Shown here: positions 8,927 through 18,585 of the stretch, piece by piece
How positions within the stretch are numbered: the stretch's first letter is position 1
How the letters are laid out: every line of letters starts with the position of its first letter
From: Kovacikia minuta CCNUW1
GTDB lineage: Bacteria; Cyanobacteriota; Cyanobacteriia; Leptolyngbyales; Leptolyngbyaceae
Assembly: GCF_020091585.1 (NCBI RefSeq)
Contig: NZ_CP083582.1
Location: 5,404,536-5,468,535, forward strand
DNA: 64,000 nt
Direction of reading: 5' to 3'
Program-made: the position numbers and the translations under genes
The notes under the pieces: generated by a model
Seen by the model: the letters and a program-made list of their open reading frames with translations, nothing else
Told to the model about the DNA's origin: nothing
Database searches by the model: none

Positions 8927-11548
8927 ATGCAGCCAACCAATCCCGCGCAATTTACCGAAAAAGCCTGGCAAGCCCTTGTTCGGACTCCCGACATTGCCAA
9001 GCAGTTTCAGCATCAGCAGATTGAGAGCGAACATTTGATGCCAGCGCTACTGGAACAGGAAGGACTCGCCAGTTCTATTTTCAACAAAGCCGGGGTAAAT
9101 GTTCAAAAACTACACGAGCGCACTATCGACTTCATCAACCGTCAGCCCAAAGTATCGGGGGCTAGCAGTAGTTCGGTATATCTCGGACACAGTTTAGAGA
9201 CGCTGCTCGATCGCGCCGAACAATACCGCAAAGAGTTTGGTGATGAATATATTTCTATTGAACATCTAATACTAGCCTTTGCCAAAGACGATCGCTTTGG
9301 TAAAGGGTTGTTTCAAGAATTTGGACTGGATGAAAAAAACCTCAGCAACATCATTCAACAGATTCGAGGGAGTCAAAAAGTGACAGATCAAAACCCGGAA
9401 GTTAAATATGAAGCGCTAGAAAAATACGGACGCGATTTAACCCAATTGGCACATGAGGGCTTACTCGATCCAGTGATTGGACGAGATGAAGAAATTCGTC
9501 GCACGATTCAAATCCTTTCTCGTCGGACTAAAAATAACCCCGTGCTGATTGGTGAACCCGGTGTCGGTAAAACGGCAATTGTAGAAGGATTAGCGCAGCG
9601 CATTGTCAGTGGTGATGTCCCGGAATCATTGCGCGATCGCAAACTAATCGCTTTAGACATGGGTGCGTTAATTGCCGGAGCCAAATACCGGGGAGAATTT
9701 GAAGAACGCCTGAAAGCTGTCTTAAAAGAAATCCAAGAAGCACAGGGAAAAATCGTCTTGTTCATTGACGAAATTCACACGGTAGTGGGTGCGGGTGCAA
9801 CGCAAGGATCGATGGATGCTAGCAACTTGCTCAAGCCAATGCTTGCTCGCGGCGAACTGCGCTGTATTGGTGCCACCACGCTAGATGAATACCGCAAGTA
9901 CATTGAAAAAGATGCGGCTTTGGAACGTCGTTTTCAGCAGGTGTATGTCGATCAGCCCAGTGTGGAAGATACCATCTCAATTTTGCGCGGTTTGAAAGAG
10001 CGCTACGAGTTACACCATGGCGTGAAGATTTCTGATAGTGCGTTAGTTGCGGCAGCTACTCTGTCTGCGAGATATATTAGCGATCGCTTCCTACCCGACA
10101 AAGCGATTGATTTGGTGGATGAATCTGCGGCTAAACTAAAAATGGAAATTACGTCCAAACCAGAAGAATTAGACGAAATCGATCGCAAAATTCTGCAACT
10201 GGAAATGGAGCGGCTGTCACTGCAAAAAGAAACAGACAGTGCTTCCAGAGAGCGGTTAGAACGCCTAGAGAGAGAACTTGCAGAGTTAAAAGAACGCCAA
10301 GATGCCCTCAATGCTCAATGGCAGGCAGAGAAGCAAATCATCGATCGCATTCGCCAAATTAGACAAGAGATTGAGCGTGTCAATGTAGAAATTCAACAAG
10401 CCGAACGCGATTACGACCTCAACCGGGCAGCAGAACTGAAATACAGCAAACTCACTGAGCTGCAACGACAACTAAAAGAAGCCGAAGCGCGACTAGCCCA
10501 AATCCAGACTAGCGGTAAATCTCTGTTGCGCGAAGAAGTCACCGAAGCTGACATTGACGAAATTATCTCCAAGTGGACGGGTATTCCGGTGAGCAGACTG
10601 GCTGAATCGGAAATGCAAAAACTCTTGCATCTGGAAGAAGAGCTACATCAACGTGTGATTGGTCAGGACGAAGCTGTAAGAGGTGTTGCTGATGCAATTC
10701 AACGTTCCCGTGCTGGGTTGGCAGACCCGAATCGTCCCATTGCCAGCTTTATTTTCTTAGGTCCGACCGGGGTGGGAAAAACAGAACTGGCAAAAGCTTT
10801 AGCGGAATACCTGTTTGATACCGGAGATGCACTGGTGCGGATCGATATGTCCGAATACATGGAGAAACACGCTGTTGCCCGTCTCATTGGTGCGCCTCCA
10901 GGTTACGTGGGCTATGAAGAAGGCGGACAACTCACCGAAGCGATTCGCCGCCGACCTTATTCTGTAATTCTGTTTGACGAAATTGAGAAAGCTCATCCTG
11001 ATGTATTCAACGTCCTGCTGCAAATCCTGGATGATGGTCGCCTAACTGATTCTCAGGGACGCACAGTAGACTTTAAAAATACGATCGCGATTATGACCAG
11101 CAATATTGGTTCAACATACATTTTGGATGTGGCAGGAGACGATAGCAAGTACGAACAAATGCGCGATCGCGTCATGGAAGCAGTTCGAGAAAGTTTCCGC
11201 CCCGAATTCCTCAACCGCATTGATGAAATCATTATCTTCCATAGCTTGCGGAAGGACGAGTTGCGCGAAATTGTCAAACTACAAGTGCAGCATTTAGAGG
11301 AGCGACTGCGCGAGCGTAAACTCTTGCTCAAAATCTCCGACGAGGCTCTCGATTGGATTGTTCAGGTCGGTTATGACCCAGTTTACGGTGCTCGTCCCCT
11401 GAAGCGGGCGATTCAGCGAGAACTAGAAACTTCGATTGCCAAAGCGATTTTACGCGGCGAGTTCCACGAAGGTGACACAATCTACGTCCATGTGGAACAT
11501 GAACGACTGGTGTTGAAGCGCTTATCACCTGAACTGGTCAACGCTTAG
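8927..11548 (+). CDS. clpB: ATP-dependent disaggregase ClpB
   Basis: Hsp100 AAA+ ring that extracts polypeptides from aggregates with DnaK. Order of parts: Clp N domain (1-145), NBD1 with Walker A GEPGVGKT and Walker [10 protein letters not shown], middle coiled-coil domain (about 410-530), and NBD2 with GPTGVGKT and [16 protein letters not shown]. The C-terminal D2-small region contains [14 protein letters not shown]. At 873 residues it is a normal ClpB, not a ClpC or ClpK: it has the long middle domain and no ClpP-binding loop was noticed. RBS AAGGGG precedes ATG 8927. A 73-base gap from cbpM suggests one operon. Confidence 0.96.
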   Translation: MQPTNPAQFTEKAWQALVRTPDIAKQFQHQQIESEHLMPALLEQEGLASSIFNKAGVNVQKLHERTIDFINRQPKVSGASSSSVYLGHSLETLLDRAEQYRKEFGDEYISIEHLILAFAKDDRFGKGLFQEFGLDEKNLSNIIQQIRGSQKVTDQNPEVKYEALEKYGRDLTQLAHEGLLDPVIGRDEEIRRTIQILSRRTKNNPVLIGEPGVGKTAIVEGLAQRIVSGDVPESLRDRKLIALDMGALIAGAKYRGEFEERLKAVLKEIQEAQGKIVLFIDEIHTVVGAGATQGSMDASNLLKPMLARGELRCIGATTLDEYRKYIEKDAALERRFQQVYVDQPSVEDTISILRGLKERYELHHGVKISDSALVAAATLSARYISDRFLPDKAIDLVDESAAKLKMEITSKPEELDEIDRKILQLEMERLSLQKETDSASRERLERLERELAELKERQDALNAQWQAEKQIIDRIRQIRQEIERVNVEIQQAERDYDLNRAAELKYSKLTELQRQLKEAEARLAQIQTSGKSLLREEVTEADIDEIISKWTGIPVSRLAESEMQKLLHLEEELHQRVIGQDEAVRGVADAIQRSRAGLADPNRPIASFIFLGPTGVGKTELAKALAEYLFDTGDALVRIDMSEYMEKHAVARLIGAPPGYVGYEEGGQLTEAIRRRPYSVILFDEIEKAHPDVFNVLLQILDDGRLTDSQGRTVDFKNTIAIMTSNIGSTYILDVAGDDSKYEQMRDRVMEAVRESFRPEFLNRIDEIIIFHSLRKDELREIVKLQVQHLEERLRERKLLLKISDEALDWIVQVGYDPVYGARPLKRAIQRELETSIAKAILRGEFHEGDTIYVHVEHERLVLKRLSPELVNA

Positions 11549-11827
11549 AGAGGGCAGAGGAGTTTGCAGACCACTCCCTCACCCTCAATCTCTACTCCCC
11601 CAACCGTTAGATACGCCCCTCTTTATCCTTTTCTCTTTATCTTTTCCCCCTACCGACCACCTATCACCTAACCCCCTTGTTCCCTAGTCGATCGGCGAGT
11701 GTTCAGATATTCAAAGGAATGCTACTGTGATTTTTTGTGTGCCTTAGTATTCATTTCGTCGCTTCTAGAGCCTCTGAACGCATTTCGACGTAACACAGCA
11801 ACGTTAATCTTTGCATTGGAGGAAATC

Positions 11828-12772
11828 ATGCTGACTGCACCTATTCGGATTTTGCTGCAAACCACATTGCCCACTCTGGAAGACGATTGGAGTATTTGGC
11901 GATTTTCCCTATTAAAGGAATATTTAGACTCTCTGCAAGATGAGATGGGAAAGCCGCTATGTCAGGTTATCGCTCGCGATCGCAAACCCGATGCAGATGG
12001 CGATGACCCCATTTTGAGCACGCTCGATCGCGCTGATTTCGATGAACTCTGGCTGTTTGCACTGGATGTCGGGGATGGACTGAGCCGCAAGGATTGCGCT
12101 GGCATTACCCGCTTTCACCGCCAGGGGGGTGGCATTCTTACAACCCGTGACCATCAAGACATGGGGCTTTCTATGTGTGCCCTGGAGGGAATTGGTGAAT
12201 TCCATTACTTCAACACAAAGCAAAATGACCCTGACCCCAATCGTCGCAAAGCCGATGACACCTTCACCGCCACCATCTCATTCCCCAACTATCACTCCGG
12301 CAAAAACGGAGATTATCAAGCCATCCAACCCATAGAGCCAATTCATGAATTGCTCGTGAACCCAGACTCGCCCACTAAAACGATTCAATACTTTCCAGCA
12401 CATCCTCATGAAGGTGGAGTCGGTGTGGCTCCAGACCATCCCTCGGCACGAGCGATCGCATTGGGAACCAGCAAAGTCAGTGGTTGCCCCTTTAATCTTA
12501 TCGTCGCTGGCGAGCGAACCCAAGACGCTCACGGCAACACCCTCGGTCGAGTCATAGCCCAATCTACCTTTCATCACTTTGTTGATTACAACTGGGATAT
12601 CGACAAAGGCTGTCCTAGCTTTGTCACAGAAGCGCCTGGAGATGGCTACAGGCAAGAACCTGAGAAGCTAGATGACATCAAAGCCTATGTCAAGAATTTG
12701 GCACTTTGGCTAGTTCCAAAGCCATCAGCGAGTGAGACGAAGGTTGTAGCTGCAACAGCAGCTAGCTTATAA
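11828..12772 (+). CDS. Conserved protein of unknown function, ThuA/GATase-like fold suspected
   Basis: A 314-residue soluble protein. ATG 11828 after GGAGGAAA is preferred over the upstream frame from 11699. The N-terminus (APIRILLQTTLP) and the segment FDELWLFALDVGDGLSRKDCAGITRFHRQGGGILTTRDHQDMG have the strand/turn pattern of class-I glutamine-amidotransferase-like or ThuA-like folds. It also has many conserved-looking His/Asp/Trp residues (HHFVDYNWDIDKGCPSF). No catalytic triad can be named. It is separated from clpB by 279 bases with its own leader and is followed directly by an IS remnant. Function unknown. Confidence 0.6.
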   Translation: MLTAPIRILLQTTLPTLEDDWSIWRFSLLKEYLDSLQDEMGKPLCQVIARDRKPDADGDDPILSTLDRADFDELWLFALDVGDGLSRKDCAGITRFHRQGGGILTTRDHQDMGLSMCALEGIGEFHYFNTKQNDPDPNRRKADDTFTATISFPNYHSGKNGDYQAIQPIEPIHELLVNPDSPTKTIQYFPAHPHEGGVGVAPDHPSARAIALGTSKVSGCPFNLIVAGERTQDAHGNTLGRVIAQSTFHHFVDYNWDIDKGCPSFVTEAPGDGYRQEPEKLDDIKAYVKNLALWLVPKPSASETKVVAATAASL

Positions 12773-12774
12773 GG

Positions 12775-13384
12775 GCGTGTTTTAAAACCTAAAGCCAAAG
12801 CAGAATGGAAGCAACGGTGAGCATGGCAAGATAATTCTCTGCCCGCTTCTTGTAGCGGGTAGCAATCCGTCGAAACTGCTTGAAGCGATTGATGGTGCGT
12901 TCAATGCGATGACGCTCTCGATAAGCCTGACGGTTAAAGCGTGTTCCTCGTCGAGATTCATTCGAGCGACGAGGAATCACAGCCCCAATGCCTCGTCGTT
13001 GCAAGTAGGTGCGAATCGGTTTCCCCGTGGAGGCTTTGTCTCCTGCTACTCGGTCTGGACGCAAACGGGGTCGTCCCCGTCCAACTCGCTTCACGTCGCC
13101 CTGCTCCATTAAAGACTCGAACACCACCGACTCGTTGCGTTGCCCGACCGTGAGCCGAAAGGTCACAGGCAAGCCGTTTCCCTCACAGCGCAGATGGATC
13201 TTGGTGCTAAACCCACCTTTGCTATCTCCGAGTGCTCTGCCTCACTGCCGCTTGCCCCTGCGGCAGGTTGATGCGCTCGAATGACACTGCCATCGACAAA
13301 GTGCAGCGTTCAGTCAAACTCCCCTGCGGCATCGGACTGCTGGTGCAACCGCTCGAGAAGTGTTAGACAACGCCTTCCTGAATA
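12775..13384 (-). mobile_element. Degraded IS5-family element (transposase fragment)
   Basis: Minus-strand transposase of IS5 type with its N-terminus missing. The frame 13172-12789 encodes the C-terminal catalytic part, with LPVTFRLTVGQRNES, RGIGAVIPRRSN and RERHRIERTINRFKQFRRIATRYKK. Upstream sequence still encodes LLERLHQQSDAAGEFD, an in-frame stop where Trp is expected, then LHFVDGSVIRAHQ, and a frame change before GGFSTKIHLRCEGN. The end near 12775 carries the GTGTTTTAAAACC-type border; no matching border was found at the other side near 13384. It cannot make a working transposase. Confidence 0.8.
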
Positions 13385-13409
13385 CCCGTAATGGAGTGAC
13401 TTGAAACAC

Positions 13410-13452
13410 AATTTCCTCAGAAAGTCCTTAGATTTCGCCTCTAGGGTGTCAA
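13410..13452. promoter_or_regulatory. 43-bp dyad element, copy A
   Basis: A 43-bp sequence matching 38 of 43 bases with copy B at 19672-19714. Read on the minus strand it begins TTGACACCCTAGAGG and continues with TCTAAGG, so a consensus -35 hexamer is followed by an imperfect CCCTAGA/TCTAAGG dyad, the layout of MerR-type operators with long spacers. It lies just upstream of the LuxR-type gene. Function is inferred. Confidence 0.4.
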
Positions 13453-13472
13453 TCATCACTGAGGATACTTCT

Positions 13473-14051
13473 ATGACATTACCTTCATTATTAAGCCAAC
13501 AAGGTGATTTCGAGCAGTTAAAATCTGCGACTCCAATTGATTTTGGCTCTTTCTGCATCTGGAAGATCATTTCAATTGCCTTGCAAAATCAACCAGATAG
13601 GTTGCTTGAAACCACCGATGAAAAACATCTCCTGAACAACAAAACAAAATATAAACGTCATGATCAGTCGTTTTCTAGACTGCCTCAATCAGACTGCAAC
13701 TTTGCTTTGAACGGTGCGTTCATTGATATTGCTCAAGAAGTTGCTGGGCTACTTCAGCAATCTCAACCCTTTCATTCTGAGGGCATCATCAACCATTCTG
13801 CTAAGACGATCGCCATTCGAGTGATCGAGCCAGAGTACAAGCAAATCATTAGCGTTGAGCCGTTAACTGAACGGGAGCGAGAGGTGTTGCACCTGATTGT
13901 TGACGGTCTCAACAACCTGGCGATCGCCCAGAAGCTTTACATCACTACGGGTACGGTGAAAAGTCATGTTCGCAATATTTTGAAGAAACTCTGCGTTCAT
14001 GACCGCACTCAGGCAGCCATTCGAGCACTGCGTGCGGGTCTTGTCCACTAA
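13473..14051 (+). CDS. LuxR-family transcriptional regulator
   Basis: A 192-residue protein with a C-terminal LuxR/NarL helix-turn-helix: LTEREREVLHLIVDGLNNLAIAQKLYITTGTVKSHVRNILKKLCVHDRTQAAIRALR. The N-terminal 125 residues match no domain I recognise and lack a receiver aspartate pattern, so the input signal is unknown. ATG 13473 with GAGGA (13461-13465) is chosen over an upstream start at 13401. It sits 125 bases before the formaldehyde dehydrogenase start and is a candidate regulator of it. Confidence 0.83.
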   Translation: MTLPSLLSQQGDFEQLKSATPIDFGSFCIWKIISIALQNQPDRLLETTDEKHLLNNKTKYKRHDQSFSRLPQSDCNFALNGAFIDIAQEVAGLLQQSQPFHSEGIINHSAKTIAIRVIEPEYKQIISVEPLTEREREVLHLIVDGLNNLAIAQKLYITTGTVKSHVRNILKKLCVHDRTQAAIRALRAGLVH

Positions 14052-14176
14052 CAAACAAGAATGAATTAAAAATTAAAAGTGGCTGCCAGCCTGGGGTTCC
14101 CATTTTGAATAGCACTTCGTGCCGCTACACTAGAGCATTTTAATTTTGCATTGTCTGAAATCAGGAGAAACAAATC

Positions 14177-14199
14177 ATGTCAAGCAATCGTGGAGTGGT
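14177..14199 (+). pseudogene. Original 5' end of fdhA, severed by IS30
   Basis: AGGAG (14163-14167) and ATG 14177 begin MSSNRGVV, the standard start of glutathione-independent formaldehyde dehydrogenases. After GGT (14197-14199) the IS30 element begins. On its far side GGT (15287-15289) continues in frame as VYLGSGKVEVQ. Precise excision with one GGT would restore an uninterrupted enzyme. Confidence 0.82.
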
Positions 14200-15286
14200 C
14201 GCCAATTCAAATCTGAAGTGCACCATCACCTGACTGACCCCAGAATACCTCATGAGGAGTTCGATAACCTAACGATTGTCTCGGTCGATGATTAATCAAT
14301 TCAACTACTTGATCGACTTCATCTTGCTTGACGATTCTAAAATTCGTTCCTTTTGGGAAAAACTGTCGAATCAATCCATTCGTATGCTCATTCAACCCAC
14401 GTTCCCAAGAATGATATGGATTGGCAAAATAACATTGCACTCCCAACCTCGCTGTTAGTTGCTCATGCTTGCTAAACTCCTTGCCATTATCAAACGTCAT
14501 CGTCTTACGTCGCTCTTTTGGAATCGACTCAAACGCTGCAATACTGACACGGTTCATCTCCCCTGCTGTTCGGTCTTTCATCACTCGTGCAACCAGAAAC
14601 TTTGAGGCTTTGTCTACATGCGTCGCAATCGCTCCCAAATGATTACCCCCGACGATCGTATCGCCTTCCCAATGCCCAATTTCACTCTTTTGTTCTGCAA
14701 TCACAGGTCTGTGTTCAATCCCAACTCGATTGGGAATCAATCCTCGTTTCTGTCGCTTGGCGCTCCGATGCTGCCGTCGGATGTGAGAGTGCCGTAAATA
14801 GCCACGATAGGCACCCATATCGGCATAGTTGTGATAAATCATCTGATAGATGGTCTCATGGCTCACCCACTCCAGTCCTTTGAGCTTGAGTGAACCGGCA
14901 ATCTGTTGCGGGCTATGGTACTGCCGAAGTTGCGCTTTCACCCTCGCCAAACAACCCTCAGAGATGCCCACAAACGGTTGCTTGGACTGCTGCCGACGAA
15001 CGTGCTGCTGAGCTTGAGCCAAGTCCGGTAGATAGATCTGCTCTGAGCTTTGGTTGCGTTTGAGTTCACGAGAAATGGTGCTGTGGGAACGTCCCATTCG
15101 AATGGCAATTGCCCGCAGGGACAAATCACCCCTTTGTCTCAATCGATAGAGTTCCAGGCGCTCATCTGCGCTAAGCTGCGTATAGCTCATTAGGGTTTCC
15201 TGTTGTTGTGATAAATGCCAGGTTACCCTTTTGAGTCCCTCTAGGGGAAGCTTCTAGAGGTGGTGCACTTCAGATTTGAATTGGCG
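14200..15286. mobile_element. IS30-family insertion sequence, apparently complete
   Basis: A 1087-bp element bounded by perfect terminal inverted repeats of about 26 bp (14200-14225 and 15261-15286; outer end CGCCAATTCAAATCTG). It is flanked by a 3-bp target duplication GGT. It carries a single transposase gene on the minus strand. Perfect ends and target duplication mean recent insertion into fdhA. Confidence 0.9.
14207..15190 (-). CDS. IS30-family transposase
   Basis: A 327-residue transposase. The N-terminal helix-turn-helix (LSADERLELYRLRQRGDLSLRAIAIRMGRSHSTISRELKRN) binds the ends. The DDE catalytic core shows GHWEGDTIVG (first Asp), KTMTFDNGKEF (second Asp) and ERGLNEHTNGLIRQFFPKG (Glu). 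No frameshift or stop is present, so it is probably active. It is transcribed opposite to the interrupted fdhA. Confidence 0.95.
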   Translation of the reverse strand: MSYTQLSADERLELYRLRQRGDLSLRAIAIRMGRSHSTISRELKRNQSSEQIYLPDLAQAQQHVRRQQSKQPFVGISEGCLARVKAQLRQYHSPQQIAGSLKLKGLEWVSHETIYQMIYHNYADMGAYRGYLRHSHIRRQHRSAKRQKRGLIPNRVGIEHRPVIAEQKSEIGHWEGDTIVGGNHLGAIATHVDKASKFLVARVMKDRTAGEMNRVSIAAFESIPKERRKTMTFDNGKEFSKHEQLTARLGVQCYFANPYHSWERGLNEHTNGLIRQFFPKGTNFRIVKQDEVDQVVELINHRPRQSLGYRTPHEVFWGQSGDGALQI

Positions 15287-16463
15287 GGTTTATTTGGGTT
15301 CTGGGAAGGTCGAGGTGCAAACTATCGACTTTCCCAAACTCGTTGATCCGCGCGGCAACAAATGCAATCACGGCGTCATTCTCAAGATTGTTTCCACCAA
15401 TATTTGTGGCAGCGACCAGCATATGGTGAGAGGACGTACTACAGCGCCGATTGGCATGGTGCTGGGTCATGAGATCACGGGTGAGGTGATCGAATGTGGG
15501 AGCGACGTTCAATTTATTCAGCAAGGGGATCTAGTTTCTGTGCCATTTAACGTGGCGTGTGGACGCTGCCGCAACTGCGAGGAACGTCATACAGATGTGT
15601 GCCTGAACGTGAACCCGGATCACCCCGGTGGTGCCTATGGATACGTTGATATGGGCAGATGGATTGGCGGTCAAGCAGAGTATGTCATGGTTCCCTACGC
15701 CGATTTCAATCTCCTGAAATTCCCAAACAAGGCTCAAGCAATGGAAAAGATCGCGGATCTGACCTGCCTGACTGACATCTTGCCCACGGGTTATCACGGT
15801 TGTGTGACCGCGGGAGTCACAAGTGGCTCAACGGTATACATTGCTGGTGCCGGTCCGGTTGGTCTGGCAGCCGCTGCATCAGCACAGCTATTGGGAGCGG
15901 CTGTCGTGATTGTTGGAGCAGGCAACCCAGCTCGCTTAGCTCATGCTAGAAGTATCGGCTGTGAAACGGTTGATATCTCCAAAGATGCCTCGATCGTCGA
16001 ACAAATCGAACAAATTCTCGGTGTGCCGGAGGTCGATTGTGCAGTCGATTGCGTCGGCTTTGAGGCGCACGGGCACGGCAAAGACTATGATCCCAAGAAA
16101 GGTGTACCCGCGATCGTCTTAAACACCATGATGGAAGTCACTCGCGCTGGCGGAGCGGTGGGTATTCCTGGATTGTACGTAACCGAAGATCCGGGAGCAG
16201 AGGATGAGGCAGCGAAGCTCGGTTATCTGTCCATGCGCTTCGGGTTGGGTTGGGCAAAGAGCCTTTCGTTCTACACAGGTCAAACCCCTGTCAAAAAATA
16301 CAACCGTGCCTTGATGATGGCAATTCTTAACGACAAGATCCAAATCGCTAAGGCTGTCAACGTTCAGGTGATTCCCCTAGACGAGGCTCCCCAGGGCTAC
16401 CAAGCGTTTGACAAAGGAGCCGCCAAAAAGTTTGTGATTGACCCCCATGGCAGCTTGAAGTAA
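15276..16463 (+). CDS. fdhA: Glutathione-independent formaldehyde dehydrogenase, N-terminus replaced
   Basis: Zinc- and NAD-dependent medium-chain dehydrogenase oxidising formaldehyde to formate. It shows the catalytic zinc Cys in NICGSDQHMVRGRTTAPIGMVLGHE, structural zinc cysteines CGRCRNCEERHTDVC, the family-specific LTDILPTGYHG and a Rossmann motif GAGPVG. The native start was cut off by the IS30. The present frame can start at TTG 15276, which lies inside the IS end and replaces MSSNRGVV with LNWR, preceded by a weak AGAGGTGG at 15255-15262. Losing eight residues may leave the enzyme functional if that start works. A fragment of a second copy lies at 3742-3915. Confidence 0.88.
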   Translation: MNWRVYLGSGKVEVQTIDFPKLVDPRGNKCNHGVILKIVSTNICGSDQHMVRGRTTAPIGMVLGHEITGEVIECGSDVQFIQQGDLVSVPFNVACGRCRNCEERHTDVCLNVNPDHPGGAYGYVDMGRWIGGQAEYVMVPYADFNLLKFPNKAQAMEKIADLTCLTDILPTGYHGCVTAGVTSGSTVYIAGAGPVGLAAAASAQLLGAAVVIVGAGNPARLAHARSIGCETVDISKDASIVEQIEQILGVPEVDCAVDCVGFEAHGHGKDYDPKKGVPAIVLNTMMEVTRAGGAVGIPGLYVTEDPGAEDEAAKLGYLSMRFGLGWAKSLSFYTGQTPVKKYNRALMMAILNDKIQIAKAVNVQVIPLDEAPQGYQAFDKGAAKKFVIDPHGSLK

Positions 16464-16492
16464 GCCTCCTGGAGCAGGGGAGGAATCTGGCT

Positions 16493-16888
16493 ATGGATGC
16501 TCTCAGTGGTCTCCGTGTCCTAGTCGTCGAGAATGACGAAGATAATCTGATGTTACTGTCGTTTGTTCTGATGGAGGCGGGAATGGAGGTGATCAGAGCC
16601 TACTTAGCCTGTGAGGCATTCACGTTATTGGCAGCCAAACCAGATCTGCTGATCAGTGAGGTTCGGTTGCCTGAAGAAGATGGCATCTCCTTAATTTGCA
16701 GGATACGGAAATTATGTCCAACGCAGGGAGGACACATTCCGGCAATTGCACTCAGTGGCGATGTTGCTCAAGAAACTCAACACCAGGCGTTAGCAGCAGG
16801 ATATCAAGCATTTATCGCCAAACCCTTTGATATAGATGAGTTGCTATGGATAGTGGCTGGCGTTAAAGCCGATAGGCAATGCCTGTAA
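16493..16888 (+). CDS. Single-domain response regulator with Glu at phospho-site
   Basis: A 131-residue CheY-like receiver without output domain. The acidic pair (VVENDEDN), beta-3 (PDLLISEVRLPEEDG), Thr/Ser switch (ALSGD) and Lys (AKPFDIDEL) are at the expected places. The phospho-acceptor position holds Glu56 instead of Asp, a change that mimics constitutive phosphorylation in many receivers. RBS GGGGAGGA precedes ATG 16493. It lies 29 bases after fdhA and overlaps no gene when the next start is taken at 16912. Confidence 0.85.
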   Translation: MDALSGLRVLVVENDEDNLMLLSFVLMEAGMEVIRAYLACEAFTLLAAKPDLLISEVRLPEEDGISLICRIRKLCPTQGGHIPAIALSGDVAQETQHQALAAGYQAFIAKPFDIDELLWIVAGVKADRQCL

Positions 16889-16911
16889 TTTTGAACTTAA
16901 GGATTTCAATC

Positions 16912-18549
16912 ATGACCTTAGAGCATCACCCGATCGCGTTTCCTAAACTCGACGATGAACAGATCGCGGCATTGGGCAAATTCGCCAAACTTAAAGCATT
17001 TCAGGCAGGCGAGACACTGTTTGTGGAAGGCACACCGGATTACCAATTCTTCGTGATCAAGCGTGGCGAAGTTGCGATCGTCGATCGTTCCTCTGGTCAC
17101 GATCAGATTGTCACAATCCACGAGCCGGGGGAGTTTACGGGGGATGTGGATATTTTGACAGGTAGACCGGTTGTGGTTAGGGCGATCGCCCACTCCGACT
17201 GTGAGGTGTATGAGATTGCAGCAGACGATCTACGACGGATTGTGAACGGAATGCCACGACTGAGTGATCTCTTACTCCGGGCATTTCTGATGCGCCGTCA
17301 GTTGCTTGAGGAATCCGGCTTCGTAGCCGTCAGGGTGGTCGGTTCACGCTATTCCCCTGAAACTCATCGATTTCGCGAGTTTCTGGCAAAAAATAAGGTT
17401 CCCTTTACCTGGATCGATCTGGAAAACGACCCTCAAGTTGACACACTGCTGACACAGTTCAGGATCAGGGAAGATGAAACCCCAGTTGTGATTTGCGGCA
17501 ACGCTAAGCTACTGAAAAATCCTTCGATGGCTGAGTTGGCTGACTGCCTCGGCATTAAAAAAACGATCGAACACACCATCTATGATTTGGTAGTTGTGGG
17601 GGCGGGTCCGGCGGGGTTGGCGGCAGCGATTTACGGCGCATCGGAGGGTTTGAAAACCCTCGTATTGGACAAAATGGGTCCGGGTGGGCAGGCGGGCAGC
17701 AGTTCCAAAATCGAGAATTACATGGGCTTTCCAATGGGTCTTTCCGGCAGCGATCTGGCAAATCGAGCCGTGATCCAGGCTGAGAAATTTGGGGCTATAT
17801 TAACGGCACCAGCGGAAGTCGTTCAACTGAGCCGTGAAACTGGGTGCTACGCGCTGCGACTAGAGAGCGGCGAAGAAATCTCTGCTAAATGCATTGTAAT
17901 CTGCGCGGGTGCGTCCTATCGCAAGCTTGCCGTTGAGGGCTACGATCGCTTTGAAGGCTCCGGCGTTTATTACGCAGCGACAACGGTGGAAGCTCTGCTG
18001 TGCCGGGGTGCCCAGGTGGTCGTCGTGGGTGGCGGCAATTCTGCGGGTCAGGCGGCAGTTTTCCTCTCCGAACAGACTCGAAAAGTCTTTTTGCTCATTC
18101 GGGGCGGTGATCTGGGAAAAACCATGTCTCATTACCTGGTGCAGCGGATTGAGCAAACGCCCAACATCGAAGTGCAATGCTACACCGAAATCTGCAAAAT
18201 GTACGGCGACAAGTGGCTCGAAGCCGTTGATGTGTTTTGCAGTCAAACCGGACAAGCGGACACGATTAAATGTTTGGCAGTCTTTGTCTTTATCGGTGCT
18301 GTGCCGCATACAAAATGGTTGCCAGATGCCATTCAGCGCGATCGCAACGGGTTTGTCAAGACAGGTCTGCGAGTGATGGAGTCAGGCGAGTGGACGCTGC
18401 GTCGCCAACCCTTTCTGCTGGAGACCAGTCTTCCCGGCATTTTTGCAGCGGGAGACGTGCGGCTGGGTTCCACCAAGCGGGTGGCTTCTGCCGTCGGAGA
18501 AGGGGCAATGGCAGTGCAGTTCGTCCATGAGTACCTGGCTTCTAGCTAA
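16912..18549 (+). CDS. cNMP-binding / thioredoxin reductase-like FAD oxidoreductase fusion
   Basis: A 545-residue three-part protein. Residues 10-115 are a cyclic-nucleotide-binding domain (VIKRGEVAIVDRS, GEFTGDVDILTGRP). Residues 137-215 are a glutaredoxin-like domain with SPET where CPYC is expected. Residues 222-545 are an FAD/NAD(P) thioredoxin-reductase fold with GAGPAG (230-235), GGGNSAG and GIFAAGDVR. The redox disulfide CATC is replaced by AATT (355-358), so it cannot reduce thioredoxin in the normal way. ATG 16912 is chosen over the upstream frame from 16879. cNMP-TrxR fusions are known in several phyla; the substrate is unknown. Confidence 0.88.
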   Translation: MTLEHHPIAFPKLDDEQIAALGKFAKLKAFQAGETLFVEGTPDYQFFVIKRGEVAIVDRSSGHDQIVTIHEPGEFTGDVDILTGRPVVVRAIAHSDCEVYEIAADDLRRIVNGMPRLSDLLLRAFLMRRQLLEESGFVAVRVVGSRYSPETHRFREFLAKNKVPFTWIDLENDPQVDTLLTQFRIREDETPVVICGNAKLLKNPSMAELADCLGIKKTIEHTIYDLVVVGAGPAGLAAAIYGASEGLKTLVLDKMGPGGQAGSSSKIENYMGFPMGLSGSDLANRAVIQAEKFGAILTAPAEVVQLSRETGCYALRLESGEEISAKCIVICAGASYRKLAVEGYDRFEGSGVYYAATTVEALLCRGAQVVVVGGGNSAGQAAVFLSEQTRKVFLLIRGGDLGKTMSHYLVQRIEQTPNIEVQCYTEICKMYGDKWLEAVDVFCSQTGQADTIKCLAVFVFIGAVPHTKWLPDAIQRDRNGFVKTGLRVMESGEWTLRRQPFLLETSLPGIFAAGDVRLGSTKRVASAVGEGAMAVQFVHEYLASS

Positions 18550-18585
18550 ATGAACTGGGGATTACAGAATCGATCGGAGGATGAC

